Shown: in pieces, positions 1-8,484 of the stretch
Layout: each line of letters begins with the position of its first letter
How positions within the stretch are numbered: position 1 is the first letter of the stretch
Assembly (NCBI RefSeq): GCF_014651835.1
Contig: NZ_BMXQ01000002.1
Span: 124,001 to 188,000, forward strand
DNA: 64,000 bases
Direction: 5' to 3'
Origin: Pigmentiphaga litoralis
Lineage (GTDB): Bacteria > Pseudomonadota > Gammaproteobacteria > Burkholderiales > Burkholderiaceae_B
Notes under the pieces: generated by a model
Seen by the model: the letters and a program-made list of their open reading frames with translations, nothing else
Told to the model about the DNA's origin: nothing
Databases searched by the model: none
Translations under genes and position numbers: made by a program

Positions 1-135
1 GTTCGGCGCGCTCACGAGCGTGGCTCGCGTTCCAGGGTGTAAAAGCGCTGCTGCGCCGCGCGATTTGCTGCGGTGCATGGTGAATAATAGGACCTGGCAC
101 GCCAATCTCGACCTCACCTCATAAGGAGCAGCGCG

Positions 136-783
136 ATGAAGATCTGGAGCAACTCATTCGCGGACGGACAGCCGATTCCCCCGCGCTATGCGTTCGGGAA
201 GATCGATCCCAAGACTCAGGTGACGCTCTCCGACAACCTGAACCCGCAGCTCGGGTGGAGCGATGTGCCGATGGGCACGCAGTCCTTCGTGCTGCTTTGC
301 CATGACTATGACGTTCCAAGCGTGGGCGACACGGTCAACCAGTCGGGCGTCGAAGTGCCGGCCGACCTGCCCCGCGTCGATTTCTTCCACTGGGTCCTGG
401 TGGACCTGCCGGCGGACCTGCGCGACATCGACGAAGCCGCCTTCAGCAGTGGCGTGACGCCACGCGGCAAGAGCCCGGCAACGCCGTTCGGCGCGCGCCA
501 GGGCATCAACGACTACACGATCTGGTTTTCGGCCGATCACGACATGGACGGCGACTACTACGGTTACGACGGTCCTTGCCCACCGTGGAATGACGCGCTG
601 GTGCATCACTACGTGTTCACGCTGTACGCACTGGACATTCCGGTATTGCCGGTCGAAGGCAATTTTACGGGGGCCGATGTCCGCCGGGCGATCGAGAAGC
701 ACGTGATCGACCAGGCTGCCATCACCGGCACCTACACCCTGAACCCGGCCTTGGCGCCGAAGCAGATCGCAGCTGATGACTGA
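136..783 (+). CDS. YbhB/YbcL family (PEBP-like) protein
   Basis: The 215-residue product resembles the Raf-kinase-inhibitor-like YbhB/YbcL family, small soluble proteins with a phosphatidylethanolamine-binding fold and no settled bacterial role. Family-like features are the N-terminal segment with IPPRYAFG, the NLNPQLGW stretch near residue 35, the core FFHWVLVDLP near residue 84, and HHYVFTLYALD near residue 155. No signal peptide is seen, so it is probably cytoplasmic. A good ribosome site (AAGGAG) lies 7 bases before the ATG. The stop overlaps the start of the phosphatase gene by 8 bases, so the two are translated together. A ligand or partner cannot be named from sequence. Confidence 0.85.
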   Translation: MKIWSNSFADGQPIPPRYAFGKIDPKTQVTLSDNLNPQLGWSDVPMGTQSFVLLCHDYDVPSVGDTVNQSGVEVPADLPRVDFFHWVLVDLPADLRDIDEAAFSSGVTPRGKSPATPFGARQGINDYTIWFSADHDMDGDYYGYDGPCPPWNDALVHHYVFTLYALDIPVLPVEGNFTGADVRRAIEKHVIDQAAITGTYTLNPALAPKQIAADD

Positions 784-1414
784 ACTCTGGCTCATACGCC
801 ACGGCGTGACCGAATGGAATCGCGCGCATCGTGTGCAAGGCATGCTGAACATCGCCCTGGCTGAAGAAGGCTTTCGCCAGGCGGAGCAGCTGGCTGCGCA
901 CTTTCGCGAGGTGCCGCCGCAGGCGCATGCCAGCTATACCAGTGACCTGGACCGCGCGCACGACACGGCCCGGCCGGGCACCGCCCAGCTCGGCCTGCCA
1001 TTGACCGTCGAGCCCGGATTGCGCGAACGCAAGTACGGCGTGTTCGAAGGGCTGAGCTTTCCGGAACTGGCCGAACGCTTTCCCGAGGCGGCCGACGCGG
1101 TGCATCACCGTCGTCCGGATTACGACATGATGGGCGGCGAATCGCTGCGGCAGTTCCAGCAGCGGGTGGTCAGCACGCTGACCCGGATTGCCGCGCAGCA
1201 CCCCGGCCAGCGGGTGCTGGTGTTCACGCACAGCGGCGTGATCGACATGGCCTATCGCTACGCGATGGGTATCCCGGTCGAGGCCGAGCGGCGCCGGTCG
1301 GTGCCCAATGCCAGCATCAACCGGCTGGAGATCGACGGCGAACACTGGCGGGTGCTGGGCTGGGGCGACGTATCGCACCTGGCAAATGCGCCGGTGGAAA
1401 TCCACACCGCCTGA
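776..1414 (+). CDS. Histidine phosphatase family protein (phosphoglycerate-mutase-like)
   Basis: The 212-residue protein has the histidine phosphatase signature LIRHGVTEWN near the N terminus, where His is the phosphate acceptor. It also has the family's LRERKYGVFEG segment and a second catalytic region VLVFTHSGVIDM. The fold matches cofactor-dependent phosphoglycerate mutase/CobC/GpmB relatives. The substrate is unknown; family members act on sugar phosphates, nucleotides or alpha-ribazole phosphate. It overlaps the upstream YbhB-like gene by 8 bases and is followed by a strong hairpin terminator, so the two genes form one short operon. Confidence 0.85.
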   Translation: MTELWLIRHGVTEWNRAHRVQGMLNIALAEEGFRQAEQLAAHFREVPPQAHASYTSDLDRAHDTARPGTAQLGLPLTVEPGLRERKYGVFEGLSFPELAERFPEAADAVHHRRPDYDMMGGESLRQFQQRVVSTLTRIAAQHPGQRVLVFTHSGVIDMAYRYAMGIPVEAERRRSVPNASINRLEIDGEHWRVLGWGDVSHLANAPVEIHTA

Positions 1415-1430
1415 TTGCTGCGGGCGGGAC

Positions 1431-1472
1431 AAAAAAAACGGATGGGCGGGGTTCCGCGCCATCCGTTTTTTT
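1431..1472. terminator. Bidirectional hairpin terminator between convergent genes
   Basis: An A8 run, the stem ACGGATGG, a GC-rich loop, CCATCCGT and a T7 run form a symmetrical structure that can act in both directions. It lies between the phosphatase gene (plus) and the Bug gene (minus), exactly where convergent transcripts must stop. Confidence 0.85.
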
Positions 1473-1497
1473 CGTCTGTTCGCAACGCGCGACCGTA

Positions 1498-2493
1498 TCA
1501 GTCCAGCTGGATGTTTGCCGCCTTGATCACGCCATCCCACCGCTGCATTTCCGCGCCGATGAACGTCTTGGCCTGGGCCGGCGACATGGCATCCACCCGG
1601 CCGCCCAGCTCTTCGATCTGCTTGGTGACTTCGGGCGAACGCAGCGTCTGCGCGATGGCGTCCGACATCTTGGCGACGATGTCGGCAGGCGTGCCGGCCG
1701 GGGCCAGCACCGGGTTCCATTCATACACCTCGTAGTCCGGCACGCCGGATTCGATCAGGGTCGGCACTTGCGGCAGCGCGCCGACACGGGTGGCGCCGGT
1801 CACGGCCAGCGCGCGCAGCTTGCCCGACTTTACGTGCTGCAGCCCCGATGCGGTATTGGCAAAAAAGATCGGCACCTGGCCGGCCATCACGTCGGTCATG
1901 GCCGGGCCACCGCCCTTGTACGGAACGTGCAGCAGTTCAAGCTTGAGGCGCTGCGCGAACAGCGCGCCGGCCAGGTGCTGCGCCGACCCGTTGCCCGACG
2001 ACGCATAGGCGAGCGATTCGGGCTTGGTGCGGATCGCCTGGATCAGTTCCTGCACGTTCTTCTGCGGCAGGTTGGGCGTGACGACCAGCATGTTCGGGAA
2101 GCGGGCCAGTACCGAGACCGGCGTGAAATCGCGCGCGGTGTCGTACGGCAACTTCTTGAACAGCGACGGGTTGGTCGAGAACGACGCGGCGTCGACCATG
2201 AAGGTGTAGCCGTCAGGCGCGCTGCGGGCCACGTTGGCGGCGGCGATCTGGCCGCTGCCACCTGGACGGTTTTCCACGACTACGGTCTGGCCCAGGATCT
2301 GGCCGACCTTGGGCGCGATCAGGCGCGCCATGGTGTCCGCACCGCCGCCGGGGGCGTAGGTCACGACCAGGCGGATCGGCATGCGGGCAGGCCAGACGGC
2401 CTGCTGCGCCACGGCCGGTGCGGCGGCCGCGAACGACACGGCCAGGGCGCCGAGTGCGGTCAGGCGGGGAAGGGAGGTCAGACGGGAAAACAT
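1498..2493 (-). CDS. Bug (TctC) family periplasmic substrate-binding protein
   Basis: This 331-residue protein has a Sec signal peptide ending near PAVAQQA (about residue 30). Family marks follow: RLVVTYAPGGGADT, the VVVENRPGGSG loop, SAPDGYTFMV, LLHVPYKGGGPA and KLRALAVTG. Bug proteins bind small carboxylates or aromatic acids in the periplasm for tripartite tricarboxylate-type transport or for sensing. No TctA/TctB membrane partners are in the window. A ribosome site AGGAGA precedes the ATG. The gene lies downstream of the GntR gene on the same strand, near the divergent amidohydrolase, suggesting that it captures that pathway's substrate. Confidence 0.92.
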   Translation of the reverse strand: MFSRLTSLPRLTALGALAVSFAAAAPAVAQQAVWPARMPIRLVVTYAPGGGADTMARLIAPKVGQILGQTVVVENRPGGSGQIAAANVARSAPDGYTFMVDAASFSTNPSLFKKLPYDTARDFTPVSVLARFPNMLVVTPNLPQKNVQELIQAIRTKPESLAYASSGNGSAQHLAGALFAQRLKLELLHVPYKGGGPAMTDVMAGQVPIFFANTASGLQHVKSGKLRALAVTGATRVGALPQVPTLIESGVPDYEVYEWNPVLAPAGTPADIVAKMSDAIAQTLRSPEVTKQIEELGGRVDAMSPAQAKTFIGAEMQRWDGVIKAANIQLD

Positions 2494-2605
2494 GGTATCT
2501 CCTGGTGCGGGCTCTGCGGCCCGCGGTAGTCGGATGAATGGACCGCGTTGCGGTCGTTAGCAGGGTGATGCGGTGAAGGGTGGGCCAGGGTCCGCAGCAC
2601 GTGCC

Positions 2606-3352
2606 TTATCGGATCTCGGCCCGGTAGCGGAAGTGGTCGGCATTGCCGATCGTGACGCGAAACTCGATGCGCCGGCCTGCCAGGTCGAAGGCCACGCGTT
2701 CGACCCGCAAGGCAGGGTGGCCCACCGGCAAGTCCAGTGTGCGGGCCTGCGCCGCCGACAGACGGTCAACACTGAGCTCGTCGACTGCGCGGTTCACCGT
2801 GATGCCCAGCCGTTCGGCATACATGGGATACATCAACGGAGAAAAATCCTTTTTTTCGACATCGAGCAGCGCCTTGAACGGGCCGTGCGGCACCCACAGC
2901 GTTTCCAGCAACTGCACCTTGCCGTCCCAGCAGCGCTGGCGCTCGATGCAGATCGCCTGCTCGTCGGCGGCCAGCAGCAACTCGCGTGCGGCCAGCGTCG
3001 GTGCTTTCACGGCCCGGACGCTTTTGATGCGGGATTCCGGCACGTCGCCTTCTGCCGAGCCGAAGCGGAAAAAGCGCAGCATGGTCGCGCCCGTCAGGCC
3101 GCCGCGCACGAAGGTGCCGCGGCCATGGATGCGTTCCAGCAGACCGTCTTCGACCAGCGACTGGATCGCGCCACGCATGGTGCCCAGCGCCACGCCGTAA
3201 AACTCGCTCAGCGCGCTTTCTGCCGGGATGGCTTCGCCGGCTTTCCATTCGCCCGCCAGCACGCGGCCGCGCAGGGCCAGCGCGATGCGCGCCCACAGGG
3301 GCTGCGACTGCGTGTACTTATCCGAAGAGGACGAAGAAGGGGATGCGGGCAT
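2606..3352 (-). CDS. GntR-family (HutC/UTRA) transcriptional regulator
   Basis: The 248-residue product has an N-terminal winged helix-turn-helix (about residues 15-85, including AIPAESALSEFYGVALGTMR and HGRGTFVRGG) and a C-terminal UTRA-type ligand-binding domain. HutC-type GntR proteins repress catabolic genes until a pathway intermediate binds. It is divergent from the amidohydrolase gene and upstream of a Bug gene on its own strand. The 77-base divergent spacer carries a palindrome that fits a GntR operator. The effector is unknown. Confidence 0.9.
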   Translation of the reverse strand: MPASPSSSSSDKYTQSQPLWARIALALRGRVLAGEWKAGEAIPAESALSEFYGVALGTMRGAIQSLVEDGLLERIHGRGTFVRGGLTGATMLRFFRFGSAEGDVPESRIKSVRAVKAPTLAARELLLAADEQAICIERQRCWDGKVQLLETLWVPHGPFKALLDVEKKDFSPLMYPMYAERLGITVNRAVDELSVDRLSAAQARTLDLPVGHPALRVERVAFDLAGRRIEFRVTIGNADHFRYRAEIR

Positions 3353-3392
3353 GACGTCTCGATGTCGGACCGTTATACTCGGTCATTGATAG

Positions 3393-3408
3393 CTCTAGTC
3401 ATCTAGAG
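3393..3408. promoter_or_regulatory. Candidate GntR operator in the divergent spacer
   Basis: The palindrome CTCTAG-TCAT-CTAGAG lies 14 bases after a -10-like TATACT (3374-3379) in the spacer between the GntR gene and the amidohydrolase gene. Bound repressor here would block transcription toward the amidohydrolase. The palindrome is seen directly; the binding protein is inferred from position. Confidence 0.5.
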
Positions 3409-3429
3409 GACAAAGCATAGGGGCCGGTC

Positions 3430-4260
3430 ATGGCAGTTGTCAAATCTTCGGTGTCGTCGCCTTCCATCGACACCCATTTCCACGTCTTTCCGGCCGACGC
3501 CGACGCCGTTCCGGGTGCGCGCTACCGCCCGGCCTACGGCGCCACCTTCGCGCAATGGGAGACGCTGGCCGAGCCCTGTGGCGTCCGTGCGGGCGTGCTG
3601 GTGCAACCCAGTTTCCTGGGCGCGGACAATCGTGCCTTGCTCGAGGTGCTGGCCCGCGCGCCGCACATGCGCGGCGTGGTGCAGTTGCTGCCCGACACCC
3701 CCCCCGACGTCGTCACGTCCTTGCATGCCGCAGGCGTGCGCGGCGTGCGCTGGAACATGGCCGGCCGCCTGGACGACGCGTCGTGGTCGCACCCGGCCTG
3801 GCCCGCGCTGCTTGCGCATGTTGCGTCGCTGGGCTGGCATCTGGAAGTGCACGGCGACGTCGGCGGCTTGCCCGCAGCGCTTGATCGCCTGCCCGACCTG
3901 TCATCCACCGGCATTCCGCTCGTGCTCGACCACTTCGGCAAACCCGATCCCGCCCGGGGCCCGTCGTGCGATACCTTCACCGCCGCCATGGCCCTGGCCG
4001 ACCGGCACCCCCTGTACGTGAAATGCAGCGCCGCCTACCGCCTGCAAGGCCAGGACCCCACCGCCCTGCTGCGCCGGTGGGCATGCCTGCTGGGCACCGA
4101 CCGCCTGCTGTGGGGATCGGACTGGCCCTGCACGAACTTCGAACAGGTCGCCGATTACCCGGCGCTGCACGCGTTGCCGTCTGCCTGGGCCGACGCGCTC
4201 GGGGAGCCCATTCCTTTCGATGCGAATGCACGGAAGGTGTTTTATGACGGAGCGGAATGA
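3430..4260 (+). CDS. Amidohydrolase-family (2-pyrone-4,6-dicarboxylate lactonase-like) hydrolase
   Basis: This 276-residue protein is a metal-dependent TIM-barrel hydrolase of the amidohydrolase-2/LigI group. Visible motifs are the HxH metal site in IDTHFHVFP, VLVQPSFLGADN, LEVHGD, the LVLDHFGKPD strand and the C-terminal LLWGSDWPCTNFEQ. LigI relatives open lactone rings of aromatic breakdown products; the substrate here is not identifiable. It is divergent from the GntR regulator and is probably the main target of the operator at 3393-3408. The ATG is preceded by AGGGGC-type sequence, a modest ribosome site. Confidence 0.85.
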   Translation: MAVVKSSVSSPSIDTHFHVFPADADAVPGARYRPAYGATFAQWETLAEPCGVRAGVLVQPSFLGADNRALLEVLARAPHMRGVVQLLPDTPPDVVTSLHAAGVRGVRWNMAGRLDDASWSHPAWPALLAHVASLGWHLEVHGDVGGLPAALDRLPDLSSTGIPLVLDHFGKPDPARGPSCDTFTAAMALADRHPLYVKCSAAYRLQGQDPTALLRRWACLLGTDRLLWGSDWPCTNFEQVADYPALHALPSAWADALGEPIPFDANARKVFYDGAE

Positions 4261-4413
4261 CCGATCGACTGGTATCCGGCGGGAGCTGACTGCCCCCGCC
4301 CGCACCACCCCACCCCAAATCAAGGACTCGGCGGATCTGGCTCCGCCAGTCCGCTCGCTTCGCCCCTGGGGGAGGCGCGAAGCGCCGCGGGGGGGTATAA
4401 TCTTTTTGCCTTT
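4261..4413. other. Intergenic stretch with hairpins and the glyA promoter
   Basis: No gene is seen here. The stretch has an inverted repeat GGCGGA...TCCGCC (about 4330-4347). A GC-rich CCCCTGGGGG/GGCGCGAAGCGCC element follows (about 4363-4386), of the kind scattered between genes in Alcaligenaceae. Just after it lies a perfect -10 hexamer TATAAT (4396-4401). Transcription from this -10 would start near 4408, immediately before the riboswitch aptamer. No good -35 is visible at 16-18 bases. Confidence 0.6.
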
Positions 4414-4556
4414 CCCTGCGTGACTGGCGAATTCTAGGGTCCCCGATTACCGAGGCCACCCTAGGTGGGATCACCACAAGGAAGCGCAGGGTTCTGGCGA
4501 GGCAGTGCACGGCATGGTTGGCGTGCGCTCCGCGCCACGCCGTTCGCCTGGGCAGC
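4414..4556 (+). ncRNA. ZTP (pfl motif) riboswitch upstream of glyA
   Basis: The conserved ZTP/pfl aptamer blocks are all present in order. The outer stem CCCTGCG (4414-4420) pairs with CGCAGGG (4485-4491). The invariant CGTGACTGGCGAA follows the first strand. An inner stem CTAGGGT/ACCCTAG (4434-4440, 4458-4464) leads into GTGGGATCACCAC and GGAAGCG. A second hairpin GGCGTG/CACGCC (4520-4525, 4536-4541) precedes the conserved CGCCTGGGCA (4545-4554). ZTP riboswitches sense the purine intermediate ZMP/ZTP, which accumulates when 10-formyl-tetrahydrofolate is short, and switch on one-carbon genes. GlyA makes one-carbon units, so the target fits. There is no T-rich terminator before glyA, so control is probably at translation. 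Confidence 0.9.
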
Positions 4557-4714
4557 CGTAGGCAGTTACGACGATCGTTCCGGTCTTGCCGGGTCGCTGT
4601 TTCTCTTGAAATTGCGTCTCGCGCCTGTTCGTTACGGTATTCGCATATTCGCGGCTGGCCGGATTCCCCTTGTGTCCCGGTCGGTCCCCTCGTTCTGCAC
4701 AGGAAGGAACCTAC

Positions 4715-5959
4715 ATGTTCGACCGTAAAGTCACCATCGCCCAGATCGACCCCGCCTTGTGGGCCGCCATCGAGCAGGAAAACGAACGCCAGGAACAGCA
4801 CATCGAGCTGATCGCGTCCGAAAACTACGCCAGCCCCGCTGTCATGCAGGCGCAGGGCACCCAGCTGACCAACAAATACGCCGAAGGCTACCCGGGCAAG
4901 CGCTACTACGGCGGTTGCGAGTTCGTCGACATCGTCGAGCAACTGGCCATCGATCGCGTCAAGAAGATCTTTGGCGCCGAAGCCGCCAACGTGCAGCCGA
5001 ACTCGGGCTCGCAGGCCAACCAGGGCGTGTACATGGCCGTCCTGAAGCCAGGTGACACCGTGCTGGGCATGAGCCTGGCCGAAGGCGGTCACCTGACGCA
5101 CGGCTCGCCGGTGAATGCCTCGGGCAAGCTGTACAACTTCATCTCCTACGGCCTGAACGCCGAAGAAGAAATCGACTACGAACAGGTCGAACGCCTGGCG
5201 CAGGAACACAAGCCCAAGCTGATCGTCGCCGGTGCCTCCGCCTACTCGCTCAAGATCGACTTTGCCCGCTTTGCCGAGATCGCCAAGTCGTGCGGCGCGC
5301 TGTTCATGGTCGACATCGCCCACTACGCTGGCCTGGTGGCTGGCGGCGTGTACCCGAACCCCGTGCCGCATGCCGACTTCGTCACGTCGACGACGCACAA
5401 GTCGCTGCGCGGTCCGCGCGGCGGCCTGATCCTGTGCAAGGCGCAGCACGAAAAGATCATCAACTCGGCCATCTTCCCGGGCATCCAGGGCGGTCCGCTG
5501 GAGCACGTCATCGCCGCCAAGGCCGTGGCCTTCCAGGAAGCGCTGGATCCGTCGTTCCAGGACTACGCCGCCCAGGTCGTGAAGAACGCCCGCGTGCTGG
5601 CCGACACCCTGGTCGAACGTGGTCTGCGCATCGTGTCGGGCCGCACCGAAAGCCACGTCATGCTGGTGGACCTGCGTTCCAAGGGCATCAACGGCAAGGA
5701 AGCCGAGGCTGCACTGGGCCGCGCGCACATCACGTGCAACAAGAACGCGATCCCGAACGACCCGGAAAAGCCTTTCGTGACCAGCGGCATCCGTCTGGGT
5801 ACGCCCGCCATGACCACCCGCGGCTTCAAGGAAGCCGAGGCGGAATTGACGGCGCACCTGATCGCGGACGTGCTCGACAATCCGAACGATGAAGCCGTGA
5901 TCGCGTCCGTGCGCGAACGCGTCAATGCCCTGACCGCGCAGTTCCCGGTCTACGGCTGA
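4715..5959 (+). CDS. glyA: Serine hydroxymethyltransferase
   Basis: GlyA converts serine and tetrahydrofolate to glycine and 5,10-methylene-tetrahydrofolate with PLP. The 414-residue length is typical. The PLP lysine is in [13 protein letters not shown] (Lys229), and the substrate region [11 protein letters not shown] lies near residue 31. The ATG at 4715 is chosen over an in-frame upstream codon because AGGAAGGAA lies just before it and the protein then starts like its family ([10 protein letters not shown]). It is controlled by the ZTP riboswitch and is followed after 31 bases by nrdR, a usual order in Betaproteobacteria. Confidence 0.98.
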   Translation: MFDRKVTIAQIDPALWAAIEQENERQEQHIELIASENYASPAVMQAQGTQLTNKYAEGYPGKRYYGGCEFVDIVEQLAIDRVKKIFGAEAANVQPNSGSQANQGVYMAVLKPGDTVLGMSLAEGGHLTHGSPVNASGKLYNFISYGLNAEEEIDYEQVERLAQEHKPKLIVAGASAYSLKIDFARFAEIAKSCGALFMVDIAHYAGLVAGGVYPNPVPHADFVTSTTHKSLRGPRGGLILCKAQHEKIINSAIFPGIQGGPLEHVIAAKAVAFQEALDPSFQDYAAQVVKNARVLADTLVERGLRIVSGRTESHVMLVDLRSKGINGKEAEAALGRAHITCNKNAIPNDPEKPFVTSGIRLGTPAMTTRGFKEAEAELTAHLIADVLDNPNDEAVIASVRERVNALTAQFPVYG

Positions 5960-5990
5960 TCGTTCCCATCGCCCCGCGCCGGACTGACAC

Positions 5991-6530
5991 ATGAAGTGCC
6001 CCTTCTGTCGTCACGACGACACCCAGGTGGTCGACACCCGGGTGCTCGAAGAAGGCGACGCCATCCGGCGCCGGCGGCGTTGCACGAGCTGTGATCGCCG
6101 TTTCACGACCTTCGAGCGGGCCGAACTGCTGATGCCCGCGGTCGTGAAACGCAATGGCAGCCGCACCGAATACGATCCCGCCAAGTTGCGTGGCAGCCTG
6201 ATGCTGGCGCTGCGCAAACGGGCGGTGAGCGCCGATACCGTGGAACTTGCGATCACGCGTATCGAAGAAGCCCTGATGACCAGTGGCCTGCGCGAAGTGC
6301 CCTCGCACCGCGTCGGTGAACTGGTGATGCAAGAGCTCAAGAAGCTCGACAAGATTGCGTACATCCGATTTGCATCGGTGTACAAGAATTTCGAAGATAT
6401 TGACGAATTCGCCGATGAGGTCCGCGAGATGCAGGGGCCGCCTGCGGTGCCCAAGCCCGGCGCCGGCGCGGCGACGTCAACCCCTCCTACGGCGCCACCC
6501 CCTGCGGTGAAACGCTCTTCTGCGGAATGA
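5991..6530 (+). CDS. nrdR: Transcriptional repressor NrdR
   Basis: NrdR represses ribonucleotide reductase genes in response to ATP/dATP. The N terminus has the zinc-ribbon pattern CPFCRHDD...CTSCDRRF and is followed by an ATP-cone domain starting at about residue 46 ([14 protein letters not shown]). At 179 residues it is about 30 longer than most NrdR proteins, because of a Pro/Ala-rich tail ([19 protein letters not shown]) that looks disordered. Its stop overlaps the ribD start in ATGA, so it is coupled to ribD. Confidence 0.97.
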   Translation: MKCPFCRHDDTQVVDTRVLEEGDAIRRRRRCTSCDRRFTTFERAELLMPAVVKRNGSRTEYDPAKLRGSLMLALRKRAVSADTVELAITRIEEALMTSGLREVPSHRVGELVMQELKKLDKIAYIRFASVYKNFEDIDEFADEVREMQGPPAVPKPGAGAATSTPPTAPPPAVKRSSAE

Positions 6531-7681
6531 CGACCGCCGTGACGCCCGACCAGGCCGATGACCTGATGTGGATGCGGCGCGCGCTGTCGTTGGCCGAGGG
6601 CGTGCTGTACACCACCACCCCCAATCCCCGTGTCGGCTGCGTGATCGTGCAGGGCGGCCGGCTGATCGGCGAGGGCGCCACGCAACCCGTGGGCGGCCCG
6701 CATGCCGAGGTCATGGCCTTGCGCGATGCGCAGGCGCGTGGCGAATCGGTGGCGGGCGCGACCGTCTATGTGACGCTGGAGCCCTGCAGCCATTACGGCC
6801 GCACGCCGCCCTGCGTCGACGCGCTGGTCGCAGCGGCGCCGGCGCGGGTCGTCATTGCCATGGGCGATCCCAATCCGCAGGTCAACGGACAGGGTCTGGC
6901 CCGCTTGAGCGCGGCGGGTATCGCTGTCACGGCAGGCGTCGCGCTGGACGATGCGCTGGCGCTGAACATCGGCTTCATTGCGCGCATGCATCGCGGCACG
7001 CCGTGGATGTGGCTGAAGATGGCCGCGTCCCTGGATGGGCGCAGCGCACTGCCCAATGGCGTCTCGCAGTGGATTACCGGGCCCGATGCGCGAGCCGATG
7101 GCCATCATTGGCGCGCGCGCAGTTGCGCCGTGCTGACAGGCATTGGCACCGTGCTGGCCGATGATCCGCAAATGACCGTGCGCGCCGTTGGCACGCCGCG
7201 CCAGCCGCGCAAGATCCTGCTCGATTCGCGTTTCGAAGTGCCCTTGAACGCCAGGCTGCTCGATGGGGCGCCAACGTGGATTTTCACGGCGCGCGAAGAC
7301 CCCGCCAAGGCCGCCGTGCTGGCCGATCGCGGCATCGAGGTGATCTGCCTGCCCGATGCGGCAGGCAAGGTCGATCTTGACGCCATGATGCAATGGCTGG
7401 GTCGGCACGAGATCAACGAAGTGCATGCCGAGGCCGGCGAAAAATTGAATGGCTCGTTGCTGCGCACCGGCTGCGTCGACGAGCTGCTGCTGTACCTGGC
7501 GCCGATGCTGCTGGGCGAAGGTGCCGGGATGGCCAAGCTGCCAGTGCTGACCGGGCTGGACCAGGCGCAGCGCTATCGGTATGCCGACGTGCGGCAGCTG
7601 GGTGATGACCTGCGTGTGCGCGCACAGGTCGAGGCGCGCTGGCAGGCGCTGCGCAAGGCGGTTGAAGTCCCGGCGGACTGA
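6527..7681 (+). CDS. ribD: Riboflavin biosynthesis deaminase/reductase RibD
   Basis: RibD carries out deamination and reduction of the pyrimidine intermediate of riboflavin synthesis. The deaminase domain (about residues 8-150) has the zinc ligands PHAEVMAL and [14 protein letters not shown]. The reductase domain starts near [18 protein letters not shown]. The length of 384 residues is normal. It is translationally coupled to nrdR and lies 131 bases before ribE. The later riboflavin genes (ribBA, ribH) are 44 kb downstream in this window. Confidence 0.97.
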   Translation: MTTAVTPDQADDLMWMRRALSLAEGVLYTTTPNPRVGCVIVQGGRLIGEGATQPVGGPHAEVMALRDAQARGESVAGATVYVTLEPCSHYGRTPPCVDALVAAAPARVVIAMGDPNPQVNGQGLARLSAAGIAVTAGVALDDALALNIGFIARMHRGTPWMWLKMAASLDGRSALPNGVSQWITGPDARADGHHWRARSCAVLTGIGTVLADDPQMTVRAVGTPRQPRKILLDSRFEVPLNARLLDGAPTWIFTAREDPAKAAVLADRGIEVICLPDAAGKVDLDAMMQWLGRHEINEVHAEAGEKLNGSLLRTGCVDELLLYLAPMLLGEGAGMAKLPVLTGLDQAQRYRYADVRQLGDDLRVRAQVEARWQALRKAVEVPAD

Positions 7682-7812
7682 GCGCCGTTCGGTATTGCGC
7701 GGGAGGCGACCGCGGGCAGTCGATGCCCGCCTGGCTTGGCGCATTGATCCCGGCAGGCCGTTGCCAGACATTCTTTCAGAACACATTCATCAAGCATTCC
7801 AGGAGCAGGACC

Positions 7813-8454
7813 ATGTTCACAGGCATCGTTGCAGCAGTCGGACGCGTGACCCGCGTGGCGTCCCAGGGTGGCGACATTGAAGGCGGCGTGCGGCTGGATA
7901 TCGCGTCGGGCGGCCTTGATCTGACCGACGTGCAACTGGGCGACTCGATCGCCATCCAGGGCGCATGCATGACGGTCGTTGAGTTCGACAACAATCATTT
8001 CGTCGTGGACGTCTCGCGCGAAAGCCTGAATCGCACCGTGGGCCTGGATTCAGAAGGCGACGTCAATCTGGAAAAGGCCATGCGACTGGGCGACCGCCTG
8101 GGCGGTCACATGGTGTCGGGCCACGTCGATGGGCTGGGCACGGTCATGAAGTTCGAGCCGGTCGGCGAATCGCATGAACTGGTGGTGCGTGTGCCGGCCG
8201 AGCTGGCGCGTTTCCTGGCCTACAAGGGGTCGATCACCATCAATGGTGTGAGCCTGACCGTGAACAGCGTGCGCGATCACCAGGCCGGCTGCGACGTGTC
8301 GATCAACCTGATTCCGCACACCATTGAAGTCACCACGCTCAAGCACCTGCGCGTCGGCCGCAAGGTCAATGTCGAGATCGACATGATCGCGCGGTACGTC
8401 GAACGCATGGCCACGGCGCCAGCAGCGGGGAATGCCGAACCTGCTCAGCATTGA
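7813..8454 (+). CDS. ribE: Riboflavin synthase alpha chain
   Basis: This enzyme dismutates two molecules of 6,7-dimethyl-8-ribityllumazine to riboflavin. The 213-residue protein has the two lumazine-binding repeats of the family: the first starts MFTGIVAAVGRV, the second GDRLGGHMVSGHVDGLG near residue 96. The ATG at 7813 has AGGAGCAGG just upstream and gives the canonical MFTGIV start; an in-frame upstream ATG at 7723 is less likely. Its end is convergent with a LysR gene, with only about 24 bases between them. Confidence 0.97.
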   Translation: MFTGIVAAVGRVTRVASQGGDIEGGVRLDIASGGLDLTDVQLGDSIAIQGACMTVVEFDNNHFVVDVSRESLNRTVGLDSEGDVNLEKAMRLGDRLGGHMVSGHVDGLGTVMKFEPVGESHELVVRVPAELARFLAYKGSITINGVSLTVNSVRDHQAGCDVSINLIPHTIEVTTLKHLRVGRKVNVEIDMIARYVERMATAPAAGNAEPAQH

Positions 8455-8484
8455 GCGACGGTCAGGCTTGAGCGACGTTCAGGC
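8451..8484. repeat. 17-bp tandem repeat at the ribE/LysR junction
   Basis: TTGAGCGACGGTCAGGC (8451-8467) is followed at once by TTGAGCGACGTTCAGGC (8468-8484), one mismatch. The unit covers the ribE stop codon, and the second copy contains the LysR stop on the other strand. It looks like a small local duplication with no clear function. Confidence 0.8.

Noticed and set aside
1-77. Partial minus-strand gene running off the left end
   Set aside because: A frame is open from 77 to 1 on the minus strand, but 25 codons with no motif and no clear ribosome site cannot be supported.
3977-5992. Long open frame opposite glyA (671 codons, minus)
   Set aside because: It runs antisense to glyA and its riboswitch, has low-complexity Arg/His/Gly-rich composition and no recognisable domain; typical of GC-rich DNA.
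6011-7786. Long open frame opposite nrdR/ribD (591 codons, minus)
   Set aside because: Antisense to two clear genes, no ribosome site or family motif.
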